A DNA stretch of 43,315 nt, taken from contig CANJHS010000025.1 of assembly GCA_947474225.1 (NCBI GenBank), forward strand, positions 1-43,315. Reading direction: 5' to 3'. Position numbers and translations under genes: made by a program. Under the pieces are notes generated by a model. That model was not told where the DNA came from, ran no database searches, and worked only from the letters and a program-made list of their open reading frames with translations. Below, one piece after another: positions 16,759-24,869 of the stretch. The first letter of the stretch is position 1; each line of letters begins with the position of its first letter. This DNA comes from Roseiflexaceae bacterium (GTDB lineage: Bacteria > Chloroflexota > Chloroflexia > Chloroflexales > Roseiflexaceae).

Positions 16759-18480
16759 CTACTCCGTAATCATCTCGCCTATGCTTTTGTTCTGTGGCAC
16801 CATTGGGAACACATTCACTTCGCGTTCGACACGGAAGTCGATTAAGACTGGTCCATCGATTGCATATGCGCGTTCGATTGCTGCATCGATTTGATCTACG
16901 GATTCAACCGTAATACCCGTCCAACCATATGCTTCGGCGAGTTTTTGGAAGTTTGGACTCGTCAACGGCGTACCGCTATAGCGCTTGCCTTCAAATAACT
17001 CTTGCCACTGCCGCACCATGCCCAAGAAGCCATTGTTGATAATAGCTACTTTCATGTTTTTAATGTTTTCTTGGATAACCACTATCATCTCTTGATTGGT
17101 CATCTGGAACCCACCATCGCCGGCAATTGCCCATACCGTGTCCTCTGGATGCGCAACTGCGACGCCCAGCGCTGCAGGGACTGCAAAACCCATCGTGCCT
17201 GCACCACCAGAAGTAATGTGCGTCCTTGGTTTGTACCAGTCGAGCAACTGTGCAGCCCACATTTGATGCTGGCCAACGTCGGTAACGACGCGATAATTAC
17301 CGCGTGTGTTCATCGCCTTGGTCAGTGCTGCAAATACATCATGCGGCAACATGGTCGACGTATCTGGCCGATTGAGGTATTGCTGTTTATGCTGATGTTT
17401 GGTTTGCAGCTCGCGGATGTATTCCAACCACACAGCGGCGTTCTTGTGGAACTCCGCAACCAACGTCTCTTCGGGTTCTTCTTCAAGCAGTGACAGCGTG
17501 ACGATACGTGCATCGCCGACGATCGGAACTTCGACCTCGATATTTTTTCCTATCTCTGAAGGATCAATATCGACGTGGACGATCTTGGCATTCGGAGCGA
17601 AAGTCGATGCTTTACCGGTGACACGGTCGTCGAAGCGACCACCGATGTTCATCAAGAAGTCTGCCTCTTGGATCGCTCGGTTGGCGTGCACCCAGCCATG
17701 CATACCGGGCATACCCAAAGACAATTCATGATCTTCAGGGAACGCGCCCAATGCATGCAGGGTTGTAATAACCGGTATTTTGTAACGCTCTGCAAATACC
17801 CGAATCTCGGCACTCGCATCGGACATCATCACGCCATTACCAATCATCAAAATTGGCTTTTTGCTCTTGAGCATGAGTGAGAGTGCAGCTTTGATTTGCT
17901 TTTTGCTACCAGTTACTGTTGGCCGATAGCCAGGCAAAAAGATTTTCTTGCTGTAATCCGGCACCGCACTGGCCTGCAGCGCATCTTTGGTTATGTCGAC
18001 CAACACAGGACCGTAGCGGCCGGTCGTGGCAATATGAATTGCTTCTTTGACCACGTAGGCAATGTCATTGATGTTTTTGACCAAATAATTGTGTTTGGTT
18101 ATCGGCATCGTTATGCCAGTAATGTCGGTTTCTTGGAATGCATCTTTACCAAGAACGGTGCTACTGACCTGACCACAGATTGCCAACAGCGGTGTGCTGT
18201 CCATCCATGCATCTGCAATCGGGGTGACCAGATTCGTGGTGCCAGGACCACTCGTCCCAATACACACACCGATACGACCAGTGGAACGGGCAAATCCTTC
18301 GGCAGCATGACCAGCTCCCTGTTCGTGCCGACAGAGGATGTGGCGCAAATCGGTGCGATATTCCCACATTGCATGGTAGAACGGCATAATGGCGCCGCCA
18401 GGGATACCAAACATGGTATCGACCCCATTTTGAATCAGTGCTTCACACAGAATCTGAGCTCCGGTACGCTTCTCAGACAT
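16759..18480 (-). CDS. ilvB: Acetolactate synthase, catalytic (large) subunit
   Basis: 573 aa ThDP- and FAD-dependent enzyme that makes acetolactate and acetohydroxybutyrate, the shared first step for Val/Leu and Ile. The PYR domain has the activating glutamate E53 in CRHEQGAGHAAEGFAR; the middle domain follows; the PP domain has the ThDP motif starting AGDGGFQMTNQEM and ending NNGFLGMVRQWQ. GGAGG lies four bases before the ATG. It is the first structural gene after the leader attenuator at 18497-18650, so its expression is probably set by charging of Leu, Ile or Val tRNA. Confidence 0.97.
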   Translation of the reverse strand: MSEKRTGAQILCEALIQNGVDTMFGIPGGAIMPFYHAMWEYRTDLRHILCRHEQGAGHAAEGFARSTGRIGVCIGTSGPGTTNLVTPIADAWMDSTPLLAICGQVSSTVLGKDAFQETDITGITMPITKHNYLVKNINDIAYVVKEAIHIATTGRYGPVLVDITKDALQASAVPDYSKKIFLPGYRPTVTGSKKQIKAALSLMLKSKKPILMIGNGVMMSDASAEIRVFAERYKIPVITTLHALGAFPEDHELSLGMPGMHGWVHANRAIQEADFLMNIGGRFDDRVTGKASTFAPNAKIVHVDIDPSEIGKNIEVEVPIVGDARIVTLSLLEEEPEETLVAEFHKNAAVWLEYIRELQTKHQHKQQYLNRPDTSTMLPHDVFAALTKAMNTRGNYRVVTDVGQHQMWAAQLLDWYKPRTHITSGGAGTMGFAVPAALGVAVAHPEDTVWAIAGDGGFQMTNQEMIVVIQENIKNMKVAIINNGFLGMVRQWQELFEGKRYSGTPLTSPNFQKLAEAYGWTGITVESVDQIDAAIERAYAIDGPVLIDFRVEREVNVFPMVPQNKSIGEMITE

Positions 18481-18496
18481 ACATCCTCCATTTGTA

Positions 18497-18534
18497 CAAA
18501 CAAAAACCTCTCCCGTATCCGTGACGGGAGAGGT
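18497..18534 (-). terminator. Attenuator terminator in the ilvB leader
   Basis: In transcript sense, a perfect 11-bp stem (18524-18534 with 18506-18516) with a 7-base loop, directly followed by UUUUUGUUUG (18505 down). It lies between the leader ORF stop and ilvB. The 5' arm holds CUCCC (18530-18526), which could instead pair with GGGAG (18568-18564) as a small antiterminator, and the TAGGG overlapping that GGGAG (18570-18566) could pair with CCCTA inside leader codons 15-16 (18607-18603). The terminator is seen directly; the alternative pairings are inferred and short (5 bp). Confidence 0.9.
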
Positions 18535-18575
18535 GAACTTTACTTCATCGTGCGGTTATGCCGCTCCCTATAGTG

Positions 18576-18650
18576 TTATGCACCCACAGTCGCTAGAACG
18601 ACTAGGGCTACGATAATGACTACTAGGATGAGCTGGCCGCGTTTGAACAC
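18576..18650 (-). CDS. BCAA-rich leader peptide of the ilvB operon
   Basis: 24-codon ORF starting at GTG 18650 with AAAGGAA six bases upstream, ending TAA at 18576. Residues 7-14 read LILVVIIV and 16-19 LVVL; with V22, 13 of 24 residues are Leu, Ile or Val. Three of the four Leu codons are CTA, a codon that appears uncommon in the neighbouring genes. It lies between a consensus promoter and a Rho-independent terminator ahead of ilvB, the layout of ilvL/ivbL/leuL-type transcription attenuators. Stalling on these codons when charged tRNA is scarce would favour read-through. Alternative: a real single-helix membrane microprotein, since MFKRGQ plus a hydrophobic run also fits that. Too short for usual gene callers. 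Confidence 0.82.
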   Translation of the reverse strand: MFKRGQLILVVIIVALVVLATVGA

Positions 18651-18678
18651 GATATGTTCCTTTCGAAGAACTAGAGTG

Positions 18679-18707
18679 AGTATACGAAGGAAAAATACAA
18701 TTGTCAA
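18679..18707 (-). promoter_or_regulatory. Sigma-70 promoter of the ilvB leader
   Basis: Minus strand: TTGACA (18707-18702), a 17-base spacer, TATACT (18684-18679). Five of six -10 bases and all -35 bases match consensus. Transcription would start near 18672, about 22 bases before the leader GTG and about 190 before ilvB. Confidence 0.85.
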
Positions 18708-18717
18708 ATGCACTATC

Positions 18718-18746
18718 TATACACAGACCCTAGAGTTCGCTATGAT
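18718..18746 (+). promoter_or_regulatory. Possible promoter of the PhyH gene
   Basis: Plus strand: TATACA (18718-18723), 17 bases, TATGAT (18741-18746), about 30 bases before the gene start. The -35 is a 4/6 match, so the call is tentative. It would be divergent to the ilvB leader promoter. Confidence 0.4.
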
Positions 18747-18774
18747 AGACAAAACATTCTGCGAGGAGCTTCCA

Positions 18775-19698
18775 ATGACGGTAGCCAATCAGTCACGCCT
18801 CACTTCAATGAAGAAGCCAATTTCGACTGCCAAAGAGCATTTTGGCGTACTCCAAGACAGCACACACCTCCTCAGCAATCCCGAAGCACTTAGGGAGGTT
18901 ATGGAAGCAGAGGGGTATATTTATCTCAAAGGGGTACTCGATACCCCCACTATTGCCGCTGCACATCACATCATGGCCGAACGACTTGCTGAGCGCGGAC
19001 ATATCGACACTGCATTTCCTATTGAAGACTGTGTTGCACTGCCGACGACAGCCGTCCAATTCATGCCAGATTTGAGCGAAGGCAATGCGCCCTTGCACGC
19101 GGTACTGTACGAAGGTGCAATGATTCATATCTTCGAAAAATTGCTCGAAGCACCGGTACGCCATTTTGACTTCACGTGGGTTCGTGCCGTCGCACCTAAA
19201 CGGGGTACACCACCACACATGGATATCGTCTATATGGGACGCGGCACCAAGAAGCTGTATACCGCGTGGACACCTTTGTGTAATATTCCCATCAGTATGG
19301 GTGGGCTGCTCATACTCGAGCGCTCTCACCTCCATCAACGATTGAACGAAGGGTATGGCGCAAAAGACGTTGACGAATTTTGTGAAAACAAAGTCGGCAG
19401 CGAATACGCAGACATGGGCGGTGGCGGGAACATACGGGCCGGCGGATGGCTCTCCAACGACCCCGTAAAACTACGCTCTGCACTCGGTGGACGCTGGCTT
19501 ACCGCTGACTTCAGCGTCGGCGATGTCCTGATTTTTAGCGTATACACGGTTCACACGAGTCTCGATAACGCTTCACAACGGATACGACTCTCGACAGATA
19601 CACGCTATCAACGCGCGGATGAGCCAATCGACGAACGATGGATCGGTGAACACCCGATTGGTCACGGCAAAGCAGGAAAACGTGGCAAGATTTGCTAA
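18775..19698 (+). CDS. Phytanoyl-CoA dioxygenase (PhyH) family oxygenase
   Basis: 307 aa from the ATG at 18775, which has GAGGAG six bases upstream; the open frame reaches back to 18616 but that part covers the divergent leader and promoters. It is a non-haem Fe(II)/2-oxoglutarate enzyme: metal ligands H148 and D150 in TPPHMDIVY and distal H260 in VYTVHTSLDN, with 2-oxoglutarate-binding Arg in RIRLSTDTRYQ. PhyH relatives hydroxylate lipids, amino acids or natural products; the substrate is not readable. Monocistronic: divergent from the ilv operon and convergent with the next gene (14-bp gap). Confidence 0.85.
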   Translation: MTVANQSRLTSMKKPISTAKEHFGVLQDSTHLLSNPEALREVMEAEGYIYLKGVLDTPTIAAAHHIMAERLAERGHIDTAFPIEDCVALPTTAVQFMPDLSEGNAPLHAVLYEGAMIHIFEKLLEAPVRHFDFTWVRAVAPKRGTPPHMDIVYMGRGTKKLYTAWTPLCNIPISMGGLLILERSHLHQRLNEGYGAKDVDEFCENKVGSEYADMGGGGNIRAGGWLSNDPVKLRSALGGRWLTADFSVGDVLIFSVYTVHTSLDNASQRIRLSTDTRYQRADEPIDERWIGEHPIGHGKAGKRGKIC

Positions 19699-19712
19699 CT
19701 ACGCACAATGAA

Positions 19713-21641
19713 TTACGGTTCATCAGGCGGATAGCGCTGAATAAGCGGAAAATCTGATAGATACGGACGGAGCGCATTGCGGTACACAATCGTCAGCCAG
19801 ACTTTGCTGTCGGGCATAACAATGTACTCTGCCTTCGTCACATCAAACATAATTGGAAGATCCGCGACACGGTCTGCTGGAACAACCCACACGTCGGCTT
19901 TTTCCCGCGGTTTTGATTTTTCTGGAATTTCAACACTATCGAGGTGACGCACGTGGTACGCAACACCTGCATTTGCCGCATTCTGAAAGTCCGGGCTCAC
20001 AAGTACATCAACTTTAGTCCCCGCAGGTAATCGATTCATGAACCGTCCGTAATAATCCACTACCCGCGAGTTGACATCTCCGAGACCACCTTCGTGCCAC
20101 AAAAAGGCAGAGAAATAATCAGTGTAATGTATATACAGAGAAGCCACTAACATTACACCCAACATACCGGTTACGATACCAGCTGGGGCTCGTTTAATGA
20201 GCTGAGCATGAAGCCATTCGAAACCAATCAGAATTAGGAGAATTAACAGCGGGATTAGTGCAATGAGCCTTTGTCCAGCCCCCACTGGGTGCGACAAAAC
20301 ACTCACGCAAATGAAATACAACACTCCAAATACAGCGACATGCCACATCGGTCGGTGCAAAGTATCAACCGCTCGAATGAATCCAATGAACAACGGCAGC
20401 ACTAGTATTGGTCCCACGACGCCACGTGAGAAAACGTACCATCCGTCAATCGGGCCAATGCTGATTGCTTTGATCGATATCAACACATGTCGCCAAATCT
20501 GTCCAAAGAGCGAAACACCTGACTCGCGCTCTATGCGTGCAAACAACGACACACCGGGTTCGACATGCGATAAAAAAGAAAATCGGACCATTGGCGCCAT
20601 AAAGTTGTCAGGGCGGTAGATATAATGTACTGCCAACGGCGCAATGACCAACAGCATAACGAGAAAACTAATAGTGACCCCATGAAGCAGTTCACTGCGT
20701 TGTAGCGGGCGATTCCACCACATGCGCACAGCCCATAAGAAGACGAGCAACGGCAGTCCACGTGCGCTCGTGTACCCATACAATGCAATCCCGAGACACA
20801 ACCCAATCAATCCCCAACGCAGCGGAACATACGCTTCGCTTTGACGTGCCAACAAGCCAAGTAACAGAATCATGCTCAGACCATCGTAAATGTTATTGAG
20901 CCCAATTTGTGAAAAATAAATGTGCAAACCAAAAAACGCCAACAGTAGCCCACCCGCAATCGTAGAGATAGGAGATACCATCGGTCGTAAAGCCCAGATA
21001 AACGCTACACAACTCACCGATCCTACGAGTATCGAATGTCCACGCAATGCCCACACTGGATCGCGAAACACCGCATGTGAAAACGCAGGAAAAACAAACC
21101 ATAATGCTGGAAACTCGTACCACCCAGATTGAAATAAGTTCTTTACTGTCCCATGTAAGACCTCAAGTCCATACATAGCAGCGCTCACCTCATCCCCTCC
21201 AATTACTGGAGCAGACTGGATTCCGTGCATGCGAATTGCCAAAGCAACAACACCAACAAGACCAGTCGCCAACTTCCATGGCACTGTAATTTCAACATGT
21301 GGCGACGAGAAGTAACTTGGTTCTTTCACCACGATTGTGAGCAGTGCGACGAACACAATAATGAGCCAACTTACATGCTGTAACGTGTACAACTCATACA
21401 CATTAATTTGCGCCACAAAACCCAAGGCAACGCTATAAAGAGTCAACAAAATGAGACGTCCGATTGTTTCATTTTTGAGATTGGTGGGGTACAATATAAA
21501 TGTCGTCACTGTTCCAAACATACAAAATGCAGTGAATGTCGTTGAGGATACATCGTGAGATAACAAGCGTAACGGTAATATGAACAGTAGTAATGGTGCA
21601 AACCACATACTGTGGCGTAAATATTGCTTTTGTGTCAGCAC
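19713..21641 (-). CDS. GT39-like (PMT/ArnT-type) membrane glycosyltransferase
   Basis: 642 aa. At least ten hydrophobic segments in the first ~480 residues, then a soluble C-terminal part (about 490-642). An acidic pair in the first periplasmic loop (VIGGDEVSAAMYGLEVLHG) and ALYGYTSARGLPLLVFLW fit GT-C fold transferases of the PMT/ArnT/GT39 group, which move sugars from polyprenyl phosphate carriers onto proteins or lipids on the outer side of the membrane. Start is a GTG at 21641 with AGAGGA seven bases upstream. Donor and acceptor unknown. It stands alone between a convergent PhyH gene and a divergent FKBP gene. Confidence 0.75.
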   Translation of the reverse strand: MLTQKQYLRHSMWFAPLLLFILPLRLLSHDVSSTTFTAFCMFGTVTTFILYPTNLKNETIGRLILLTLYSVALGFVAQINVYELYTLQHVSWLIIVFVALLTIVVKEPSYFSSPHVEITVPWKLATGLVGVVALAIRMHGIQSAPVIGGDEVSAAMYGLEVLHGTVKNLFQSGWYEFPALWFVFPAFSHAVFRDPVWALRGHSILVGSVSCVAFIWALRPMVSPISTIAGGLLLAFFGLHIYFSQIGLNNIYDGLSMILLLGLLARQSEAYVPLRWGLIGLCLGIALYGYTSARGLPLLVFLWAVRMWWNRPLQRSELLHGVTISFLVMLLVIAPLAVHYIYRPDNFMAPMVRFSFLSHVEPGVSLFARIERESGVSLFGQIWRHVLISIKAISIGPIDGWYVFSRGVVGPILVLPLFIGFIRAVDTLHRPMWHVAVFGVLYFICVSVLSHPVGAGQRLIALIPLLILLILIGFEWLHAQLIKRAPAGIVTGMLGVMLVASLYIHYTDYFSAFLWHEGGLGDVNSRVVDYYGRFMNRLPAGTKVDVLVSPDFQNAANAGVAYHVRHLDSVEIPEKSKPREKADVWVVPADRVADLPIMFDVTKAEYIVMPDSKVWLTIVYRNALRPYLSDFPLIQRYPPDEP

Positions 21642-21725
21642 GATGATGTCCTCTGATGTACCGTTTGCTACGTTCGATTATATCCAAGTGTTGTACGGAC
21701 GCAACCTGGAGTATATGAGGCTGTT

Positions 21726-22106
21726 TTGACAGCACAAGAAAGCGATTTCACCATGACAGAACAAAAGACGACCACCGAATCTGGCTTGCAGTATGTTGAC
21801 CATGTGGTAGGTACAGGCGTTGCTCCGACAAAAGGCAAGCAAGTCACTGTACATTACACCGGTACGCTTGAAAACGGCAAGAAGTTCGACTCATCCGTCG
21901 ATCGCAAAGACCCATTTACTTTTATCATTGGCGTCGGACAAGTCATCTCCGGCTGGGATGAAGGTGTTATGTCGATGAAAGTCGGCGGCCGCCGCACACT
22001 GACGATTCCTGCTGATTTGGGGTACGGTTCACGTGGTGCCGCAGGAGTCATTCCTCCTAATGCAACCCTTATTTTCGACGTCGAACTCCTGAGTGTGCAA
22101 GGATAA
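21726..22106 (+). CDS. FKBP-type peptidyl-prolyl isomerase
   Basis: 126 aa from a TTG at 21726 with GAGG five bases upstream; an ATG at 21753 (117 aa) is the alternative but lacks a ribosome site. Single FKBP domain: VTVHYTGTLENGKKFDSS, FIIGVGQVISGWDEGVMSMKVGG, PADLGYGSRGAAGVIPPNATLIFDVEL. These include the active-site aromatic and Asp residues of the FK506-binding family. No signal peptide, so probably cytosolic folding help. Four bp upstream of the Rieske oxygenase gene and probably co-transcribed. Confidence 0.93.
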   Translation: MTAQESDFTMTEQKTTTESGLQYVDHVVGTGVAPTKGKQVTVHYTGTLENGKKFDSSVDRKDPFTFIIGVGQVISGWDEGVMSMKVGGRRTLTIPADLGYGSRGAAGVIPPNATLIFDVELLSVQG

Positions 22107-22110
22107 CACT

Positions 22111-23202
22111 ATGGCATCGCCATTTGTCTTTTCCAAAGATATCGCAACAGCAACAACCATCCCTGCAGATTGGTATACCGATCCTGCCCTGCTTGCACAA
22201 GAAAAAGAACACATTTTCTGCAAGACATGGCAACTCGTTGGCCGGTTGGAACAATTACAACGGCCAGGTGATTTCTTCACCTGCTCTGTTGTTGATGAAC
22301 CACTGGTCATTACGCGCGATACGGCAGGCAAAATATTTGCCTTCTACAATGTCTGTAAACACCGAGCAGGCGCTGTCGCAAACGGTCCTGGCCACCGCAA
22401 AACACTCCAGTGCATGTATCACGGCTGGACCTACGGGTTAGACGGAAAATTGTTGAACACCCCCGAATTCGAGGGTGTTGAGCATTTTGATCGCGAGAAA
22501 TTCGGGCTCACCCCAGTACGCGTCGACACGTGGGGCCCGTTTATATTTGTCTGTTTAGACGAAGAGACGCCATCGTTACAGGACGTCCTTGGGGCAATTA
22601 TCCCCGAAACAGTCCGGATGAACATTGCCGAAATGGGCTTCTACAAACGCGTTGATTACGAGATCAACTGCAATTGGAAGGTCTATGTCGATAACTACCT
22701 CGAGGGGTACCATATCCCCATTGCACACCCAGGCCTGTTCAAACTCATTGATTACAACGACTATCAGGTCATCACAGAACGGTACTATTCCAAACAGTAC
22801 GCTCCCATCCGTGCTAAAGAAGACAATTTGTATCGGCGTAATCTCGAGAAAGACGAAGACGCACAGGCACTCTACTACTGGGTCTTTCCGAACTTAATGC
22901 TTAATATCTACCCAGATAACGTACAAATCAATATCATTTTGCCTCTCGGTCCCGAAAAGACCGTGACCGTGTTCGAATGGTATCTTCGCGATGCGAAACG
23001 TCCGGGAGTCGCTGAGGATTTTGCCAAAAACTTTGCTTTTAGTGATTTGGTACAGCAGGAAGACATCGAACTGTGCGAAACCGTCCAACGCCGATTGCGC
23101 TCCCGGTCATACAATACCGGACGTTTTTCGGTACTGCGCGAGAATGGGGTACATCACTTCCATGGACTCATCTGTGAACATCTCAAGATCCCCATGGCGT
23201 AA
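22111..23202 (+). CDS. Rieske non-haem iron oxygenase, alpha subunit
   Basis: 363 aa from the ATG at 22111 (AAGGA seven bases upstream). The N-terminal Rieske domain has C82-x-H84-x16-C101-x2-H104, binding a 2Fe-2S cluster. The C-terminal catalytic domain has the iron-binding NYLEGYHIPIAH segment (H201, H206) after NWKVYVDN. The family includes choline monooxygenase-like and aromatic ring-hydroxylating enzymes that need a separate reductase; none is in the window. The substrate is unknown. Follows the FKBP gene closely and ends before a strong terminator. Confidence 0.92.
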   Translation: MASPFVFSKDIATATTIPADWYTDPALLAQEKEHIFCKTWQLVGRLEQLQRPGDFFTCSVVDEPLVITRDTAGKIFAFYNVCKHRAGAVANGPGHRKTLQCMYHGWTYGLDGKLLNTPEFEGVEHFDREKFGLTPVRVDTWGPFIFVCLDEETPSLQDVLGAIIPETVRMNIAEMGFYKRVDYEINCNWKVYVDNYLEGYHIPIAHPGLFKLIDYNDYQVITERYYSKQYAPIRAKEDNLYRRNLEKDEDAQALYYWVFPNLMLNIYPDNVQINIILPLGPEKTVTVFEWYLRDAKRPGVAEDFAKNFAFSDLVQQEDIELCETVQRRLRSRSYNTGRFSVLRENGVHHFHGLICEHLKIPMA

Positions 23203-23217
23203 TCCCAAATAGCACTG

Positions 23218-23248
23218 CCGGCGTACCATACGGTATGCCGGTTTTTTT
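23218..23248 (+). terminator. Rho-independent terminator after the Rieske gene
   Basis: 10-bp stem (23218-23227 with 23232-23241, one G-T pair) with loop ATAC, followed by seven T (23242-23248). No T run on the opposite strand, so it serves the plus-strand FKBP-Rieske unit. Confidence 0.9.
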
Positions 23249-23312
23249 GTGAAATCAATCCATTCCGTCTGCAGCAGCTGCCGCTATTGTACGAGTAGAA
23301 GAAAATAACGCA

Positions 23313-24668
23313 TTATGTCACGTGCAATTTGTAACGCAGTTTGATGCCATACTTCGGCCGCTGAGTAATCGACGGTTGCGCGACAACACGGTGGAATGGT
23401 TTTGCTTCCCAATGACCACGTTGGATGCATTGTGCAAGCAGCAACGTTACTTCCATCATGGCAAATTGCTGGCCAATACACAGACGTGGCCCACCCCCGA
23501 AGGGGAAGTACGCGTATTTGGGCAACGCAGCGATAAACTCAGGGGTCCAGCGGTTTGGCATAAATCGATCCGGATGTGCGTAGAAGCGAGGGTCACGATG
23601 CATCGCAGCCGGACTGACAAGGACATCATGTTCTTTGGGAACACTGTACGGATCATCAAGTGGACCGAGCGAAACGTCAGAAACTGACTCGCGTTGCAGG
23701 ACCCAAGCCGGCGGATACAGCCGCATCGATTCTCGGACGACTTGTTCGGTGAACGGGAGATTCAGAATGTCTTCGAGTGTCGGCATTCGACTGCCGATGA
23801 CCGTACGTATTTCATCGGCTAGCCTTCGCTGGATGTCGGGATGAGTCGCCAACAGCCACAAGGACCAACTCATTGTGAGCGCAGTCGTTTCGTGACCGGC
23901 TAGAAACATTGTTTTGCACTCATCACGCAGTTGCTCTGCCGTCATCGGATTGCCATCGTCATCACGGGCAGCCAGGAACATGCCCAACAAATCTGACCGA
24001 GGTTCATTTTCGCCTTGACGTTCGGTAATGATTTGAGTAATGACTGTATCGAACGTTTGCACCGCCTGTTGGTATGCTGCTTCACCCGCAGGATCTAGGG
24101 GACGGTTTAGGAGCTGACTGAGGATTTGGGTGATAGTGTCGCCAGCAAATTGATGCATAATCCGGTCGAGTGCGCTGCCGATTTGATTGAGGGATGCTTC
24201 TGGAACAGTGCCAAAGAGTGTTTCGGCGACGATTTCGAGCGTGAGGCGCATCATCACCGGATGGATATCTACCCACTCATCAGCGCGGATAGCAGAAAGC
24301 GTTGCTGCCCCGTGCCGCGTCATCGCCTCGGTATATTCAGCAATACGCGTCCGATGGAACGCAGGCTGAGCCATCCGGCGTTGACGCAACCAAAAATCAC
24401 CATCGCTAGAAAGCAAACCGTTGCCAAAGACAGGTTTGGCATAGAGTTTGAGAAACTTGTCCTTTTGGAATTTCTTCTGCTGCGTGACCAAAATCTCTTC
24501 GACAAGTGACGGATTTGTCACCAAAGTGAATGACCCGCCATTGACGGAAACCGTCACCAGCTCTGGGTGATTCCGTTGCAGAGAAGTGAGAAAATCCAAT
24601 GGCCAAAGGCCCATTCCGATAAGATGGCCGATACGCGGAAGGCCGCGCAGAACCCGGATAGCGGGCAT
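23313..24668 (-). CDS. Cytochrome P450
   Basis: 451 aa from the ATG at 24668 (GGAG eight bases upstream); an open extension to 24863 would cover an inverted repeat and is not credible. Haem-thiolate monooxygenase: I-helix oxygen-binding AGHETT (257-262), ExxR in ESMR (313-316), haem loop FPFGGGPRLCIG with axial Cys397. The sequence type resembles soluble bacterial P450s close to the CYP102/CYP4-like clan; no reductase is fused. It is the last gene of the TetR-led minus-strand cassette, 201 bp after the SDR gene. Substrate unknown. Confidence 0.95.
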   Translation of the reverse strand: MPAIRVLRGLPRIGHLIGMGLWPLDFLTSLQRNHPELVTVSVNGGSFTLVTNPSLVEEILVTQQKKFQKDKFLKLYAKPVFGNGLLSSDGDFWLRQRRMAQPAFHRTRIAEYTEAMTRHGAATLSAIRADEWVDIHPVMMRLTLEIVAETLFGTVPEASLNQIGSALDRIMHQFAGDTITQILSQLLNRPLDPAGEAAYQQAVQTFDTVITQIITERQGENEPRSDLLGMFLAARDDDGNPMTAEQLRDECKTMFLAGHETTALTMSWSLWLLATHPDIQRRLADEIRTVIGSRMPTLEDILNLPFTEQVVRESMRLYPPAWVLQRESVSDVSLGPLDDPYSVPKEHDVLVSPAAMHRDPRFYAHPDRFMPNRWTPEFIAALPKYAYFPFGGGPRLCIGQQFAMMEVTLLLAQCIQRGHWEAKPFHRVVAQPSITQRPKYGIKLRYKLHVT

Positions 24669-24766
24669 ATGTTTGTCTCCAGAAAAAAGCTTACAGAAGT
24701 CTTGAATAGTACGAACAATCTGAGCAACACAGTTGCATAATTTTACGGCCAACCATGCGTACCAAA

Positions 24767-24799
24767 GAGCACCAAAACTATCAAATAGCTTTGGTGCTC
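24767..24799. repeat. Inverted repeat between SDR and P450 genes
   Basis: Arms 24767-24776 and 24790-24799 (10 bp, perfect: GAGCACCAAA and its complement), then one mismatch and 3 more pairs around loop TCAAA. On the minus strand only a short TTT follows, so it is at best a weak terminator. It could attenuate P450 expression relative to the upstream cassette genes. Confidence 0.6.
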
Positions 24800-24869
24800 C
24801 CAAATATGTGCCCAAAAAGTGTCGGGCAGTGAACAACAAAAATATGACACACGCACGAAACACAAATTT

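Noticed and set aside
18480..18680. T-box riboswitch upstream of ilvB
   Set aside because: No T-box core sequence is visible; the leader ORF with a terminator explains the region better.
18616..18774. Extended N-terminus of the PhyH protein
   Set aside because: It would cover the ilvB leader and both promoters; the ATG at 18775 has a strong ribosome site.
24669..24863. Hydrophobic N-terminal extension (membrane anchor) of the P450
   Set aside because: It would span an inverted repeat, and GGAG plus the usual P450 N-terminal sequence support the start at 24668.
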